Below are positions 1-11,703 of a DNA stretch of 64,000 bases, one piece after another. Both the position numbers and the translations under genes were made by a program. The stretch is from positions 124,001-188,000 of the forward strand of contig JAIQDT010001945.1 in the NCBI GenBank assembly GCA_021521415.1, given 5' to 3'. The stretch is from Bidens hawaiensis (lineage: Eukaryota > Streptophyta > Magnoliopsida > Asterales > Asteraceae). The notes below the pieces were generated by a model, which had not been told where the DNA came from, did no database searches, and saw nothing but the letters and a program-made list of their open reading frames with translations. Positions within the stretch are counted from its first letter, which is position 1, and the number at the start of each line of letters is the position of its first letter.

Positions 1-2122
1 ATGTTCCCTTTGACCCGACCCATTTTTTTTACCCGGTCCGTTTTATGCCCCCGTAACAAAAATTTCCGAATCCGCATCTGATGAATAGGTGTGTAATTGG
101 AAGGTGATCAGGACTCTCTCGTACGTTTGCGGGAAGAGCCACTGTTGAGATGTATTTGTGCCTATATATGTGCGAGAGCCAATGCATATTCTAGCGGATT
201 GTTTTGTGTCAATAATTAATATTTCATAGTTGATTGTTAGAGAGATTATTTGATATTAATTGAGTTTATTATTAATTTATTTCCAGATTATTTATTTATT
301 TATTTTGCCAACACTTATATAATTGTGTGTTCTTTATTCACTAATCTTTAAATTTGTTTTGTTATTTGTATTCAAGGTCAAGAAGATCATGTGGTATTGG
401 AGGTAGAATTGGAGACGTTACACCCGAATGCCTCCGCATCAAGGGATCATGGTAAGTTTACAAAACAACAACTCACAATCACAATATATAAAAATACGAT
501 TAAAAGGGATAGAGAATATCAACTAAAAATGGAAAATTTTGCATTCGGAATCGAAACCATTATGTAAAGACAGTCGACCAATCAATGCATGAATAGAGGT
601 GTACAGAAAAGCTGGTTCGGAACCGGTTAACCAGAAACCGAGCCGGTTCGTTTCTAAAACCAGTTTTGAAAACGCAAAAACCAAACCGGTTCGGTTACCA
701 AACCGGTTGGTTTGAGTTACAAAACAACAAAAGAAAACTATAGTCCATTCTATATTAGGCATTAGAACATCACCTGGGCAATAACAATATGGATACAGTG
801 GAAACTCATCAAAAAAATAAAAAATAATAAAAAAGACAATACCCTCTGCATCCTCTATTGATAGCATCCATGCCAACAGATCCTAACATTGTATAAATCT
901 AACCGTTGAGAAGGTCTTAAAGATACAGGGCTGCCAGTCATCCACAGCTGTAGAAGACATGTTTTTCTTGTGTCATGTTTGACCAGAAAAAGGTCAAACA
1001 TGACCTGGAGCTCAAAAAATACTCGTGTTAAGTAACAATTCATCCACAGCCAAATTCAACTGAATAACCATGTCCGACTTTGTCTCAACAAATTCAACTG
1101 AATAACCATGGCCGTCCCCGAAAATTCTTAAAACCTCGAGGGCTCGGGGCAAGTGAAAAAATGGGCTCTTATAATAAAAAAAATCCATAACTTGTATAAA
1201 AAGGTCAATATTATAACGATAATTATGAGAACAATTAACAAAATGAAGTTATTGTAACAATGGTCAAATTTGTATATACTTAAACAAATCGTGAGTTTCT
1301 TCTAACATTTTTTTTTATTTTAAATCGTAGTCATTTTGGTCTTTAAATATAAAAAATGAACATAAGACACATTGGCATATTAAATAAATTAGCAAGCAAG
1401 AATAAAATCAAATAAGATTAGAACCAATTTTAATGTCATGCGCTTCCTATAGAACATAAAATGAAAAAAAAAAAAAAAAACCTATTACAAGAATCGAACA
1501 TGAGCACTCCTTTTGATAGAAATAGGTCCAACCTGATGATCCAACTGACATTTATTATCATTTGATGGTTTGTTTGTTTTTTATATAATAAATGCACAAA
1601 AATAATTATGGGTCCTAAAAGATGTTAGGCCTTGGGCCGTTGCCCATCCTATGGGCCGGGCCTCCCTGGCTATAAATTGGCTCACAATTAATGATCATCA
1701 CAGAATGGAATAACTGTTAGTTTGGGGTTCCACTTTACAATTTTTACACAACAAACTATATATGATAAACCCTAAGTTAAGTTCCCAAATGACAGGGCAT
1801 ACACCTAGTTAAAGCAAGCAACGGGACAAATACATAAACAACTTGAATAATGTATATTGGTGACATATTATTAAGCACAAATATCAATCAGTCACGCATG
1901 TATTTCTCTCTCTTGTATGTTAATGTTTAGGGTTTTTTTAGTTTTATTTAATGTTAGTTGTTAGAAATAAAATTACTATGATAGTATGATACCTAGCTTC
2001 TTGAATTGAATTGATGATGAGATGAATGATTGCCGTGGATGTTAATGATTCATTCTGTTAGGGTTTGTAATTTGCTTTAGACAGAGAGATTAAATTAGAT
2101 TAGATTAGATTAGATTTGTTAA
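1..2122. other. Intergenic AT-rich DNA, no recognisable gene
   Basis: No protein is recognised here. A stretch at about 367-450 looks exon-like (AG acceptor before it, gtaagt donor after it) but its translation matches nothing I know. At 594-718 there is a fragment rich in GGTT/AACC words that begins TAGAGGTGT, which resembles the terminus of a hAT-type MITE, but no matching second end is visible. A poly(A) run lies at 1463-1480 beside a short B-box-like word. None of this is enough to call a gene. Confidence 0.6.
2090..2116. repeat. (ATTAG)n microsatellite
   Basis: About four tandem copies of the pentamer lie immediately before the left end of the Helitron at 2123. Confidence 0.85.
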
Positions 2123-3505
2123 TCTACCTATCTAATAAAAGAGTGGATTTTCAAAAAATTTTCTATTTTTATATAACAAGGAGTCTTTAAAATGCCACAT
2201 GTCAATTCCTATTATTTTTTAATTATTTTAAATTCAAAACTTAATATCTTTCTTTTTATTTTAAATTAACAAGGAGCATTCAAAGTGGTACATGTCAAGT
2301 GGGTTTTCCACCAAATTCTCCTTTTATTTTATTTTTTATCAAATCACATGGCATTTCTTAAATATTTTTAATTACTTTAATTCAATTTCAAAATCAAACT
2401 TGTGATGCCTATCATATTCAGATTTTTTTTTATCTCAATTCATATGTTTTAACCCTAGCAATCACTATCCACCTATTACATTGAAATTCATCAGTATTCA
2501 ATGTAACTATCAAACATTTATAATCAGATTCACATATTCAATTGTTTCACCTTCACAAATCAATCGGGTTAACATCCTCAATCGGATTTATCGATAAGTA
2601 TTATTTAAATAAAGACATATTATCTTTAAAAACACACATTAAAATATCCAAAAAGCAAGTTGATATAGTACAAGATTCAATGTTTAATAGATTAACTAGT
2701 AAATATCTTCGAATATGCAATATTTGAATTACTTTTATTCTTAGTTGATTGTTTCGAAGAACTATGGGCTTTTTATTATATTTAAGGAGATGATTTGTTC
2801 TACATTTATCAATACTACCTTACGAATATCTCTATCTAATATATTGCTTATTGTATATTTCTCTAAACTCTTATTCTTATTATTGATTACATAATAGTTA
2901 TTTATTTATTTAGTAAAAATTATCATTTTTTATTTTTTTACAAGTATCACCAATGAGAATGTAGTCTCTACACAACAAATAACACAACAAAGATTGACCA
3001 CAAATTGTAAGTTTCATTTTTTTAACTAGCCATGTTACTATCACTATTATATTATTTTATATTATATATATATTTTTTAAAGTTTAACTATCTTAAAGGA
3101 AAACCGAAGGATAAGAAAAATAGTTTGTACTAACAAAAAGAAGAACCCCTCCCAAATATCTTGCCAGTTTGCACATCATAATGCAACTTTATTTCACCCT
3201 TATTATACAGTTATTATAAGTAATTTTAAATGACCGGCTTGGGTTCATGTTTAGTTCAAAATAATTGTAAGTAGTTTTATTGAAATTTAGTTGATATACA
3301 TTAAAATTTTCCAATACATTTGTTGTGATGACTGTAAACCAAAGTCAAGGAATTATTTAGAAAATTATAATTTATATGTTTACTTAAAGTAATATAATTG
3401 TTTATATAACATGAACCCATTATCTATCTTATTATGTATACATATGTTTTTTTTTATTTTATTATATTTTTGATCACCCCGCGTGTCACACGGGTTCTAA
3501 CCTAG
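2123..3505 (+). mobile_element. Non-autonomous Helitron
   Basis: The left end starts with TC (TCTACC) after an A. The right end is CTAG followed by T, preceded by the near-palindrome CCCGCGTG-T-CACACGGG (8 bp arms, one mismatch) a few bases upstream. That is the defining Helitron layout: 5' TC, 3' hairpin plus CTRR, insertion between A and T, no terminal inverted repeat and no target duplication. The 1.38 kb interior is AT-rich and encodes no Rep/helicase, so the copy depends on an autonomous partner. Boundaries are read directly; family assignment is inference. Confidence 0.7.
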
Positions 3506-3981
3506 TATTATAATATAATAGTAGGAAAGGAAAGAAAATAATAATCATTAAAAACATACCCTCAGTCAATCGATCGATCATGAATGAATTAGAAGATAAA
3601 GATTCCAGAACAAGGATGAAAATGGACGGACGGATGAATGGTGATAATAATCATAAGGTGGTTTTGCTTTAGATGACGCTCTTTCAAAACCCCAGGTCGG
3701 TTGGTGGGTCGGGTTATAACATTTGTCACCCCACCTGCATCTTTTACGTCTTCTCTTTTTTTAAATAAAAGAAGATTGTGAATTTAAGCCCACTCTAGTG
3801 TGTATTGTATAACACTATAAGACCATCCGTGATGGGCGCGGTGGATGGGGAGCGGAGGGCACGGAACACTGTGGAGGGGCGTAGTTGAAGCGGACGCGGA
3901 AGGGTTGGGCGTGGAGAGAACGGCCGACGCTTAGAAAGCTTTCTCTCTCTCCATCTCTCACATACACACACACATATATAT

Positions 3982-4292
3982 AGGCTAAGTATAAAATGAA
4001 AACCCACTTGAGTTATGAAAACTTTAGAAACTCATTCTCAACCACATGTTTTTAATTAATGAATAAATCTTGTGGTCCACAATTAAAGTGAATAAAAAAT
4101 GTAAATATAAATATAACTTTTTCTCTCTTCTGAAAACATATATAAATATTAATAGTTAAAAAATAGCAAAACATTTTTTTTGATGTTTCGATGTTTTGTA
4201 TTAAATGTTACAACATATATTATATGTAACAAAAAAAACGATGTTACATAGGGTTTTCGCGGGTTTTCACAACTCAAGTGGGTTTTTAACCT

Positions 4293-4299
<7 letters not shown>
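3982..4299. mobile_element. TA-targeting MITE, copy 1
   Basis: An element of about 315 bp with imperfect terminal inverted repeats of about 30 bp centred on AACCCACTTGAGTT and its complement AACTCAAGTGGGTT. It is flanked by TA-rich sequence, including (TA)n at about 4298-4333. It shares the whole interior with copies at 5291-5611 and 5635-5946. Insertion at TA repeats fits a Tc1/mariner-like (Stowaway or Micron-like) family, but the superfamily is not certain. Confidence 0.65.

Positions 4300-4333
<34 letters not shown>
4298..4333. repeat. (TA)n microsatellite
   Basis: About 18 TA dinucleotides abut the end of MITE copy 1. Confidence 0.95.
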
Positions 4334-4334
<1 letters not shown>

Positions 4335-5290
4335 CCCAAGGGGCATTAAACCATAGCGGGGCGGGTTTCGATGCCCCGTTTTCTACGAGTCGATGACGTG
4401 ACACTGTGGATGGGCTTTGATGCCCCCCACCATAGCGAATAGCCTAAGAATCTTAAGTTGTCTCAAATCCTATTGCTTTATTTTAGATCTAAAGAGATTC
4501 CATATTTCAAGTTTGATTCACCAAATTATTACATTTATCAGTTTACCCCCTCTTTATCCTCCAAACCCTAAATTCATTTTTCGTTTGTGAAGCTGGTCAT
4601 TCATCAGATGAAGAGGCAACATGTAGGATTTGCCTTGATGAATTGTGTGAAGGCGACAAAACCATAAGAATGGCATGTACATGTAGAGGCCAACTTTCTT
4701 TGGTGCATAAACAATGTGCCATCAAATGGTTTAGTCTTAAGGGGAATAATAGGTGTGAAGTCTGCAGTCAAACTGTAGATAACATACCCTTAGACCTCCT
4801 ATAACTCTCAAGAACAAACACAACTGTCGGCCAGCATCATGTTGAAGTGGCAGCAAACGGGCAAGTTTTATTTTACTTTTCTTTTTAAAAAATAAAAAAA
4901 ATTGAATTTCTACACTTCTATTTTCATTTGTCAGGGGTATTCTTCATGTGTGGCACCTGCCGGCACTTCTCTTCATATTATTATCTTTTTCAAAAAATTC
5001 TAGTAAGTAAAAGTTCTTGTAGTTTTTAATTTGTGTTTGTGTTTTGGGATATGAGATTTGGTTCAATTTTAAACCAATTTCATTCGCAAAACATTTTGAA
5101 ATATTTTATTAGATCTAAAGTATTTTGCTTTTTTATAAATTGTATTCTTGTTAAGGTTCCGGACATGGCTGAGGACTCAGTTGATGTGTCTACCGTCTTT
5201 GCTTTCATGGTCGGGTGTTTGTCGGCCGCGATCTCTGCTCTGATGGGTAAGTTTTTTACTTATAATAAAACTAGAAACTATATATATATA

Positions 5291-5611
5291 TATAAAATGA
5301 AAACCCACTTAAGATGTGAAAACTCTAGAAACTCATTTTCAACCACATGTTTTTAATTAATGTTTAAATCTTGTGGTCCATAATTAAAGTGAATAAAAAA
5401 TGTAAATATAAATATAACTTTTTATCTCTCTTGAAAACATATATAAAAATTAGTAAAAAATGTTAAAAAATAGCAAAACATTTTTTTTAATGTTTCGATG
5501 TTTTGTATTAAATGTTACAATATATACTACATGTAACAAAAAAAAAACGATGTTAAATAGGGTTTTCGTGGGTTTCACAACTCAAATGAGTTTTCACTTT
5601 AACCTTACCCT
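5291..5611. mobile_element. TA-targeting MITE, copy 2 (intronic)
   Basis: Same family as 3982-4299 and in the same orientation. It lies in the intron between the third and fourth RING-CH exons and is flanked by TA repeats on both sides. Confidence 0.65.
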
Positions 5612-5634
5612 ATATATATATATGTATGTATATA

Positions 5635-5946
5635 AGGTTAGGATAAATACAAACCCACTTATTGAGAAAACTCTAAAAACTCATTCTCAACTATATGTTT
5701 TGATTAAAGTTTGAAACTTGTTGTTCACAATTAAACTTAATAAAAAATAAAAAAAATAAAATTACATTTTCTCTCTCTTTAAAATATGTTTAAAAGTTAA
5801 AAAAATGTAAAAAAAAACGAAACAAACTTTTTTCAGATGTTTTGTATTAAATGTAAAAACATATATTACATATGTAAAAAAAACAATATTATATAGGGTT
5901 TTCACAGGTTTTTCTCAAATCAAATGAATTTTTATTCTATGCATGT
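5635..5946. mobile_element. TA-targeting MITE, copy 3 (intronic, diverged)
   Basis: A third, more diverged member of the same family, same orientation, about 25 bp downstream of copy 2 and ending near another (TA)n run (about 5948-5972). Confidence 0.55.
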
Positions 5947-6416
5947 CATATATATATATATATATATATATCACGGTGTCTATCCATGGAGGGTGTTATA
6001 ACTAGAGTCATTTGTGACTCACTCAAGATCGGTTTACTAAATTTCAAATAGTGGATGTTTGGAATCCTATTTTAACCTCCTTATAATTATTTTTGGGATA
6101 AGTTATAAGTCATGCTATTGTAGCTTATTAACTTATCCCTTCACACAATAAACAATCCCAACACCTTTTTAATTTTAAAAAAATTATAAGTTGCCTAAAA
6201 TAAGCAATTCCAAACACCCTAATTTGTAGTTTAAAGACTTGAAATATACATTTTATTTTTGTTACAGCGAGAGGATTACTTGTATGGCTATATGCTATAC
6301 TTCAGTTCGCTTTTGTGGTCATTTCGACTTTTATTCTTCTCCCAATGGTAAGAAAAAAAAATCCTTAGATTAATGTTGTTCTAACGAAATGTAGCTGGTA
6401 AACATATTGTAACCGT

Positions 6417-6710
6417 TAGGGTGTTAACGGTCTAGTTTTGACATTTTTAGGTTAAATTGTGAACCAAACCGTGAGTAGCGGTTTCTAGTCACCGAAATCA
6501 AAATCGAACCAAACTGAACTGTTACTAACGGTTTGGACTCACTGTTTGAATTTATTGAGGGATTGTATAAATACTAAAATTCTTGTGTTCAGTAAACTAA
6601 TATTTTTTTTATATTATACCTAACTCAAAATATATATACTCAAATAAGTGTTATATAAAATATTTTAAAAAATAAAAATACGTTTAAATCTTACAGTCAT
6701 GTCCGGTTTT

Positions 6711-6746
<36 letters not shown>

Positions 6747-6997
6747 GTACTCAGTATATCCCACCAATAGCAAAGCTATGGTAGGGTCTGAGGAGGGTAA
6801 GATGTAGACAGCCTTACCTCTACCCCATGTCCGGTTTTATACGTATTAAAATTTCTAAACCACAAACCAAATTGTTCATTGCGGTTTGAAATTTTTTTAA
6901 ATAGACTGACTAAAAGTTAATGGAATAAAAACCCCGATCGTGAAATCAAACTGATGATCGTTTTGGGCGGTTTCAAGTCGAACCATAAACACCCCTA
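6417..6997. mobile_element. hAT-like MITE (intronic)
   Basis: Termini are TAGGGTGTT on the left and AACACCCCTA on the right, the common short TIR of plant hAT MITEs. Flanking octamers GTAACCGT and CTAACCAT match at six of eight positions, consistent with an aged 8 bp target duplication. It sits in the last RING-CH intron and hosts the SINE fragment at 6713-6826. Confidence 0.6.
6713..6826 (-). mobile_element. 5'-truncated SINE 3' end with 14 bp target duplication
   Basis: ATGTCCGGTTTTAT occurs on both sides (6699-6712 and 6827-6840). The insert, read on the minus strand, is a conserved word set (GAGGTAAGGCTGTCTACATC, then GCTATTGGTGGGATATACTG) ending in a (GAT)n tail. This resembles the 3' end of Au/TS-type plant SINEs. 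It is nested in the hAT MITE. Confidence 0.6.
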
Positions 6998-7203
6998 CTA
7001 ACCATTCCATATTTACTTCGACAATCATTTCAATGACGTATGTGTAGGTTAAATATTTGGATACTCAGCCCTTGTTAGCTATTGTCTCTGTCACTTTGAT
7101 GGGCTTTGCGGTTGCACTCTGTTGCGGATCCATTGTTGCAGGGTCCTTGAGGCTAAAAACATGGTGGCTTCAACAACACCAAGAAGGTGCCAGCAACAAC
7201 ACC

Positions 7204-7237
<34 letters not shown>
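7204..7237. repeat. (AAT)n microsatellite inside the last RING-CH exon
   Basis: About 11 AAT units, read in frame as asparagines near the C-terminus of the RING-CH reading frame. Confidence 0.9.
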
Positions 7238-7281
7238 TCTACCGAATGAAGTATCTAGGATGCCGGAGTATGAAGTTGTGA

Positions 7282-7984
7282 CATTCGTCAAAAAAATCGG
7301 TTTAATATTTGTATTCGTTTTATTTCCTATTTGTAATCGGATCCTCTCATTTAATGTAAACATTGAGTTGTTATTCGGTTTTTATCTTTATTGTATCTGC
7401 GTTTGGCTCATATTAATGTAATTCTTGATCGTTTAAAGTATCAAACATGCGAATTTAGATCCCTAAACTATAGTTTTACCCATTCTCGATCCTCAACAAA
7501 ACCCTAGGGACCATATTGCAAAATAACAAACATTTTCCCTCCCATTCTCCCCTCCCCTGTCGTCACTACCGACCCCCCCACCCCCTTCTAATTTTGCTTC
7601 GTTTTGACCCACAAAATCTGAAAATTTGGTTTAATTGATTTATTCTTAACCTTCACGCCACCTATTCTTATGGAAATAACGAGATGATCAAATCAAATCA
7701 ATTTTTACATTAACAAGAATCGTACCTCTCTCTCTCTCTCTTAAACTCGATATATACTTGTCCATAATTCAATTAAAAGAACTTCCAACATCCTCTTACA
7801 ATCCCGAACCTAACCCCTAAGGCAATTGCATCTTAGAAGCTTTCCAGAATCGTTTGTTTCTAAGTTCGTATTCAAGCCATAAACCCTAACTCGTTGTTCT
7901 CTTTCAGTTCATAACCAATTCAGGTAGTTATTTCAGGCATTTCGATCGGATTTCATTGGGGAACAAAAGCACTCTGTCAATTTT
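7282..7984. other. Intergenic, no gene seen
   Basis: Downstream of the RING-CH gene. It contains short C-rich and CT-rich stretches (about 7555-7590 and 7725-7742) but no coding signal. Confidence 0.6.
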
Positions 7985-9360
7985 CACTACAAAAAATGCC
8001 ATATAGCGGACATCCAAAAAATGCTACTAAAAACAAAAAAAGTGTCACTAAAGACCCTGTAAGAATGTGTGGCACACAAAATAAGTGTCATTAAAAACGG
8101 TGACGCTAAAGCCTTTTAGTGTCATTGATTATCTCAATCCCCAAGCTCCTGCTTTCTTTGTGTTCTTTACCGGCGCTTGCCGGATGTATCACTCGTCCCG
8201 CTCCCAAGGTAAGGAGTCTTCTGTGTGTTAGAATCTTTACGGGAAGGAATCGCTATGTTGATTGAGAATCGCTCGGGAATTCCTTGATAATGATAATGAC
8301 TTTGCCAGGTTCTAGGGGGCTACTTTTCTCTTTTGTCGATCTAGCCGTTCTCCTTCATTCCACTTGTTCAACCCTCTTCATGAACTTGTACAATCGACGC
8401 CATAGAGATAGCCAACTCTATTATCGGAAAAATCAGGAAAGGGGCGGCGATTTGGCACCAGATATCCGGAGGTATTCAAAGAGCAGCTGTGAGAAGCGGA
8501 AAAACCATCAAAAAACGACGATTATTCATGGAGGTATCCACATAAAGACCCCTTGGTTCTGGCAAACAGATCACAATTACAGATAGCTGGGAGCATACCG
8601 ATGGAACGAACGAAATACGAATAGTTAACATAATATGGTCATAGATCTTAGGTTGTAACTTGATCGTGAGCGAATTTGTTGATGTTGCACCCATCAAGTA
8701 TGGAAAGTGCCAAACATTGGGAACTACCCAGGGAGGAGTTCGTAACATGAACAACGAGAAGCGAGAACCACTTAAATGGAGGAATCGGTTGTGTTTCGTC
8801 CTTTGTTCCCATAGCAACTGGGGATCAAAAAGCACCAAATTTGATGACTTATTAAGGGAAAGACGAAGTAAGAGCATGCTATTGAAGACGTTGCAAGATA
8901 TGTCGGGGAGGCCTTCGTTGATTGTGTACGAACAAATACGAGTCCAAAGGCAAGGTAAGAATAAGAAAGGGTTTAGCTAATGGAGATATTACCTCGTCTG
9001 GGAACCAATAACGCGTAAACCATGTCAAATCGAGACCGATCAATATCCGAACGGAAAAGATTCGAACTTCTCCCAGAATAGTTTCCGGTGTGAAATGAAA
9101 TTCATAGGATATATGTACGAGTAATTCAAAGGATAACTATAAAGATTTTCTAGGATGCCGCACAGAGTGTTTTTAGGCTTTTAGTGGCACTTTTTTTTGC
9201 CACGATATTTAAACTAATAAAAAAACTTTTGTGGCATTTTTTTGTGTCTTTAAAAAAGCAATCTAGCTACATATTCATACTAGTTTTAGTGGTACTTTTT
9301 TTTTTGCCACAATCTAAAAACTTTTGTGACACGAATTTTGTGTTAATAAAGCTTGTTTCT
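7985..9360. mobile_element. Possible CACTA (En/Spm-like) remnant
   Basis: The left edge begins CACTACAAAAAAT, the typical CACTA terminus, followed by repeated subterminal words (GTGTCACTAAA and similar). At 9150-9335 there are many copies of a related word in both orientations (TTTTGTGGCA, AGTGGCAC, TTTTTGCCAC), as expected for a subterminal region. No right-hand TIR and no transposase motif were found. Two open frames in the middle (8284-8586 and 8660-8980) match nothing known to me and may be non-coding. Confidence 0.4.
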
Positions 9361-11239
9361 ATTAAAATATATATACTATTTTAAATAGCCCATAGTTTTG
9401 CCATATAAATCATAATATTTACAATATAAAATAAAAATTCAATAAAATTGTAAACGTAGAAATCGTAATATTATAACTTCAAAAATAAATTCAATCCGAA
9501 ACATATTCCAAATGTTAAAAAAAAAGGACTATGTATACGTCTTTTCGGTGAGAACTTCAATTTCGTCATACTTTCAGCTTCTCATGATATCTACCCTGCC
9601 ATCATCAATCATATAAACAAGCATTAGTTTTGATTAAAAAAACCTAACTTCTTTTATTTATGAAAATCATTGTTTTTAATTCAAAAGAATAATATGTATA
9701 AGAAAATTATTCTAACACTGAACAATTAGAAAAAAAAAAGTATAATATGCTGCCATTTATAATTCACCCAAACCATAGCAATTAGAAAAAAAAAAACAAA
9801 AACCCCACTAGCATATAACCGTCAACAAAATTTTAAAACCAATTATCCAGACATCTTTCTTGCCCTGTAAAATGAAAAGTTTTGGTTGATCAATTCATAT
9901 CAAGATTACAGCATAAGCAAATCTAGTTAATATTGTGAAATACTTAAGAGTAACAAATTAAAAGCAATTACCAATATTATTATGACTTCTTGAAGATGAT
10001 ATTTCTTTAACTGATAAAGAGTTACGGGCCAAAACAAACCTAAAAATATATACTAGTATCAGTGCCCAAGCGTTGTGGCGGGGAACGTTAAAGGCATTTT
10101 ATGTATAACAAACACAAGCTAAATTGCAATCCAACTTTACCAATAAAATACAAAGCAAAGACCAGTAACACCATCAAGTCAAAATGTAGCAATCAAATAA
10201 ATTTCTTAACGGGCAAACTCTGACTGCATAGACTCCTCTTGAAGGGTTTTTAAAACCTTAGTATGAGATGGTTTCATAGACTCCTTTTACATTTTGACAC
10301 CTAGTACGACAACACATGGTTTTCCCATTTGCAATCTCAAGTTTCTGATGGATGTTTCATCAACAGTAGGTGAAATGGTTAAAAAAATATGGGGAGAAAG
10401 GTCATTGGTGAAATGGATTAAAAGTAGATGTTACAAAACTCACAACTTAATAAAAAAAAGTGTTTCAGGGGCAATCTGAACCGACCAATTTTGACTCAAG
10501 CAAAGTTTGGAAGGTTTGAGAAATTTGAAAGAAAAATTTGTTTCACGCCCACTGAGAAAGAAGATTAAAAAATGGGTGTGTTAGCTATTATTTTCACTTC
10601 TAAATTAACATAATTTGCATATTAAAAGAGGATAACATGTTCGCGCCTCCTTTAGTAATTGACGAATTCACTGCTTCCTTGAGACCACCACCATGCTCCT
10701 GATCATCACAAAGAAAAATATGGTTTAGGCCCAAACAATAAAAATATACTTACAAATATTAAATTGATATATTATATAATGGTTGTTGGAGTTATTTGAA
10801 TATGCATACCAAATACGAGTCAACTCGGGACACGTCAGATTGGGTAAAAAACATGGTGTTAATTTATGAAACAAATTAGAAGCTTATATTACCATAGCAT
10901 AAAGATCAACATGAGTTAAGTTGACTTTTGTGTTCAATTTTACCAATTTTCCACCCCAAAATATAAGATTGAATAGTGATGACAAACAAAATTAGGTTCC
11001 AGTACTAAAGCAACGTCTTTCCCAAAAAATATTGTCGGCTTCACTTTTGAGTTAGATATTGTCAATTCCCACAAAATATTGTCAGTTTCATCAACAATCG
11101 TTTATAAATAGTTCTTTTACGTTCGTTTAAATATTCATTTAGATTTTTTTTTACTAATATTAATTTAAAACAAATATGAGTTCCAACTAACTGGTTTCCT
11201 TCCATACAACCAAATCTCACTAGTAATATAATATCAACA
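9361..11239. other. Intergenic AT-rich DNA, no gene seen
   Basis: Only short, unconvincing open frames and poly(A) runs (for example about 9728-9740 and 9786-9800). No domain, RNA gene or clear repeat boundary is visible. Confidence 0.6.
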
Positions 11240-11659
11240 TAGCAGATTTCATTTCAGTATTTTTGGTTTTTGTATTCAGGCTTTTTGTTTCGTTTCCATC
11301 CAATTTCAGTTTATTCGGTTTTTGGGTTGGGTTTGCTTTCAGTCTTTCAGTTTCGTTTAAGTTTGTTTTCAAGTTATTTTGTTTTGTTTCAGTTCAAAAC
11401 CTTTTTTCCGATTTCTTATTTCTATCGGTTTCCATTTTGATTTTGGTTGTTATGGTTTTTTGTTTCGTTTCATTTGGATGTTTTTGTTGTTGGTTTAGTT
11501 TCCATTTCAGTTTTATCTTTTTTGTTTTGTTTTAGTCCAGTTTCAGTTTATTCGGTTGTGGATTTAGGATTTTAGTTTTAGTTTCGGATTCAGTTTATTC
11601 AGCTTTTTTATTACGGTTCATTTTCTTAGATTCGTTTCCGTTTGGTGGTCATTTTATTT

Positions 11660-11703
<44 letters not shown>

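Larger units (their letters stand above)
3821..4444. mobile_element. PIF/Harbinger-like MITE with nested MITE
   Basis: TAA lies on both sides (3818-3820 and 4445-4447). The inward termini are imperfect inverted repeats: GACCATCCGTGATGG on the left and, reading inward from the right, GGCTATTCGCTATGG. The terminal regions are GC-rich and unlike the AT-rich surroundings. The MITE at 3982-4299 and its TA microsatellite are inserted inside. No transposase is present. Confidence 0.5.
4575..7281 (+). pseudogene. RING-CH (MARCH-type) membrane E3 ligase gene, probable pseudogene
   Basis: Exon 1 (to 4860) encodes a RING-CH finger, the E2-binding module of membrane ubiquitin ligases. It reads C-x2-C (CRIC), then C-x-C, x7, H-x2-C and C-x2-C (CEVC), followed by VDNIP as in the plant family. 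Exons at 4935-5002, 5121-5246, 6268-6347 and 7048-7281 encode a tryptophan-led segment and hydrophobic helices matching the family's membrane region. With these junctions all phases agree. The first intron (4861-4934) has a GC donor (GCAAGT). An in-frame TAA at 4801-4803, just after the finger, would remove all membrane segments; no small intron convincingly removes it. The last exon ends in a poly-Asn run encoded by (AAT)n. No first exon or start codon was found. Either this is a pseudogene or it makes only a short soluble RING-CH peptide. Confidence 0.62.

Noticed and set aside
1463..1560. Possible tRNA or SINE head (GTTCGATTC-like word beside a poly(A) run)
   Set aside because: No A-box at proper spacing, no cloverleaf and no target duplication.
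8284..8980. Two open frames of about 100 codons as a host gene
   Set aside because: No recognisable motif, overlapping frames on both strands, and location between CACTA-like subterminal repeats.
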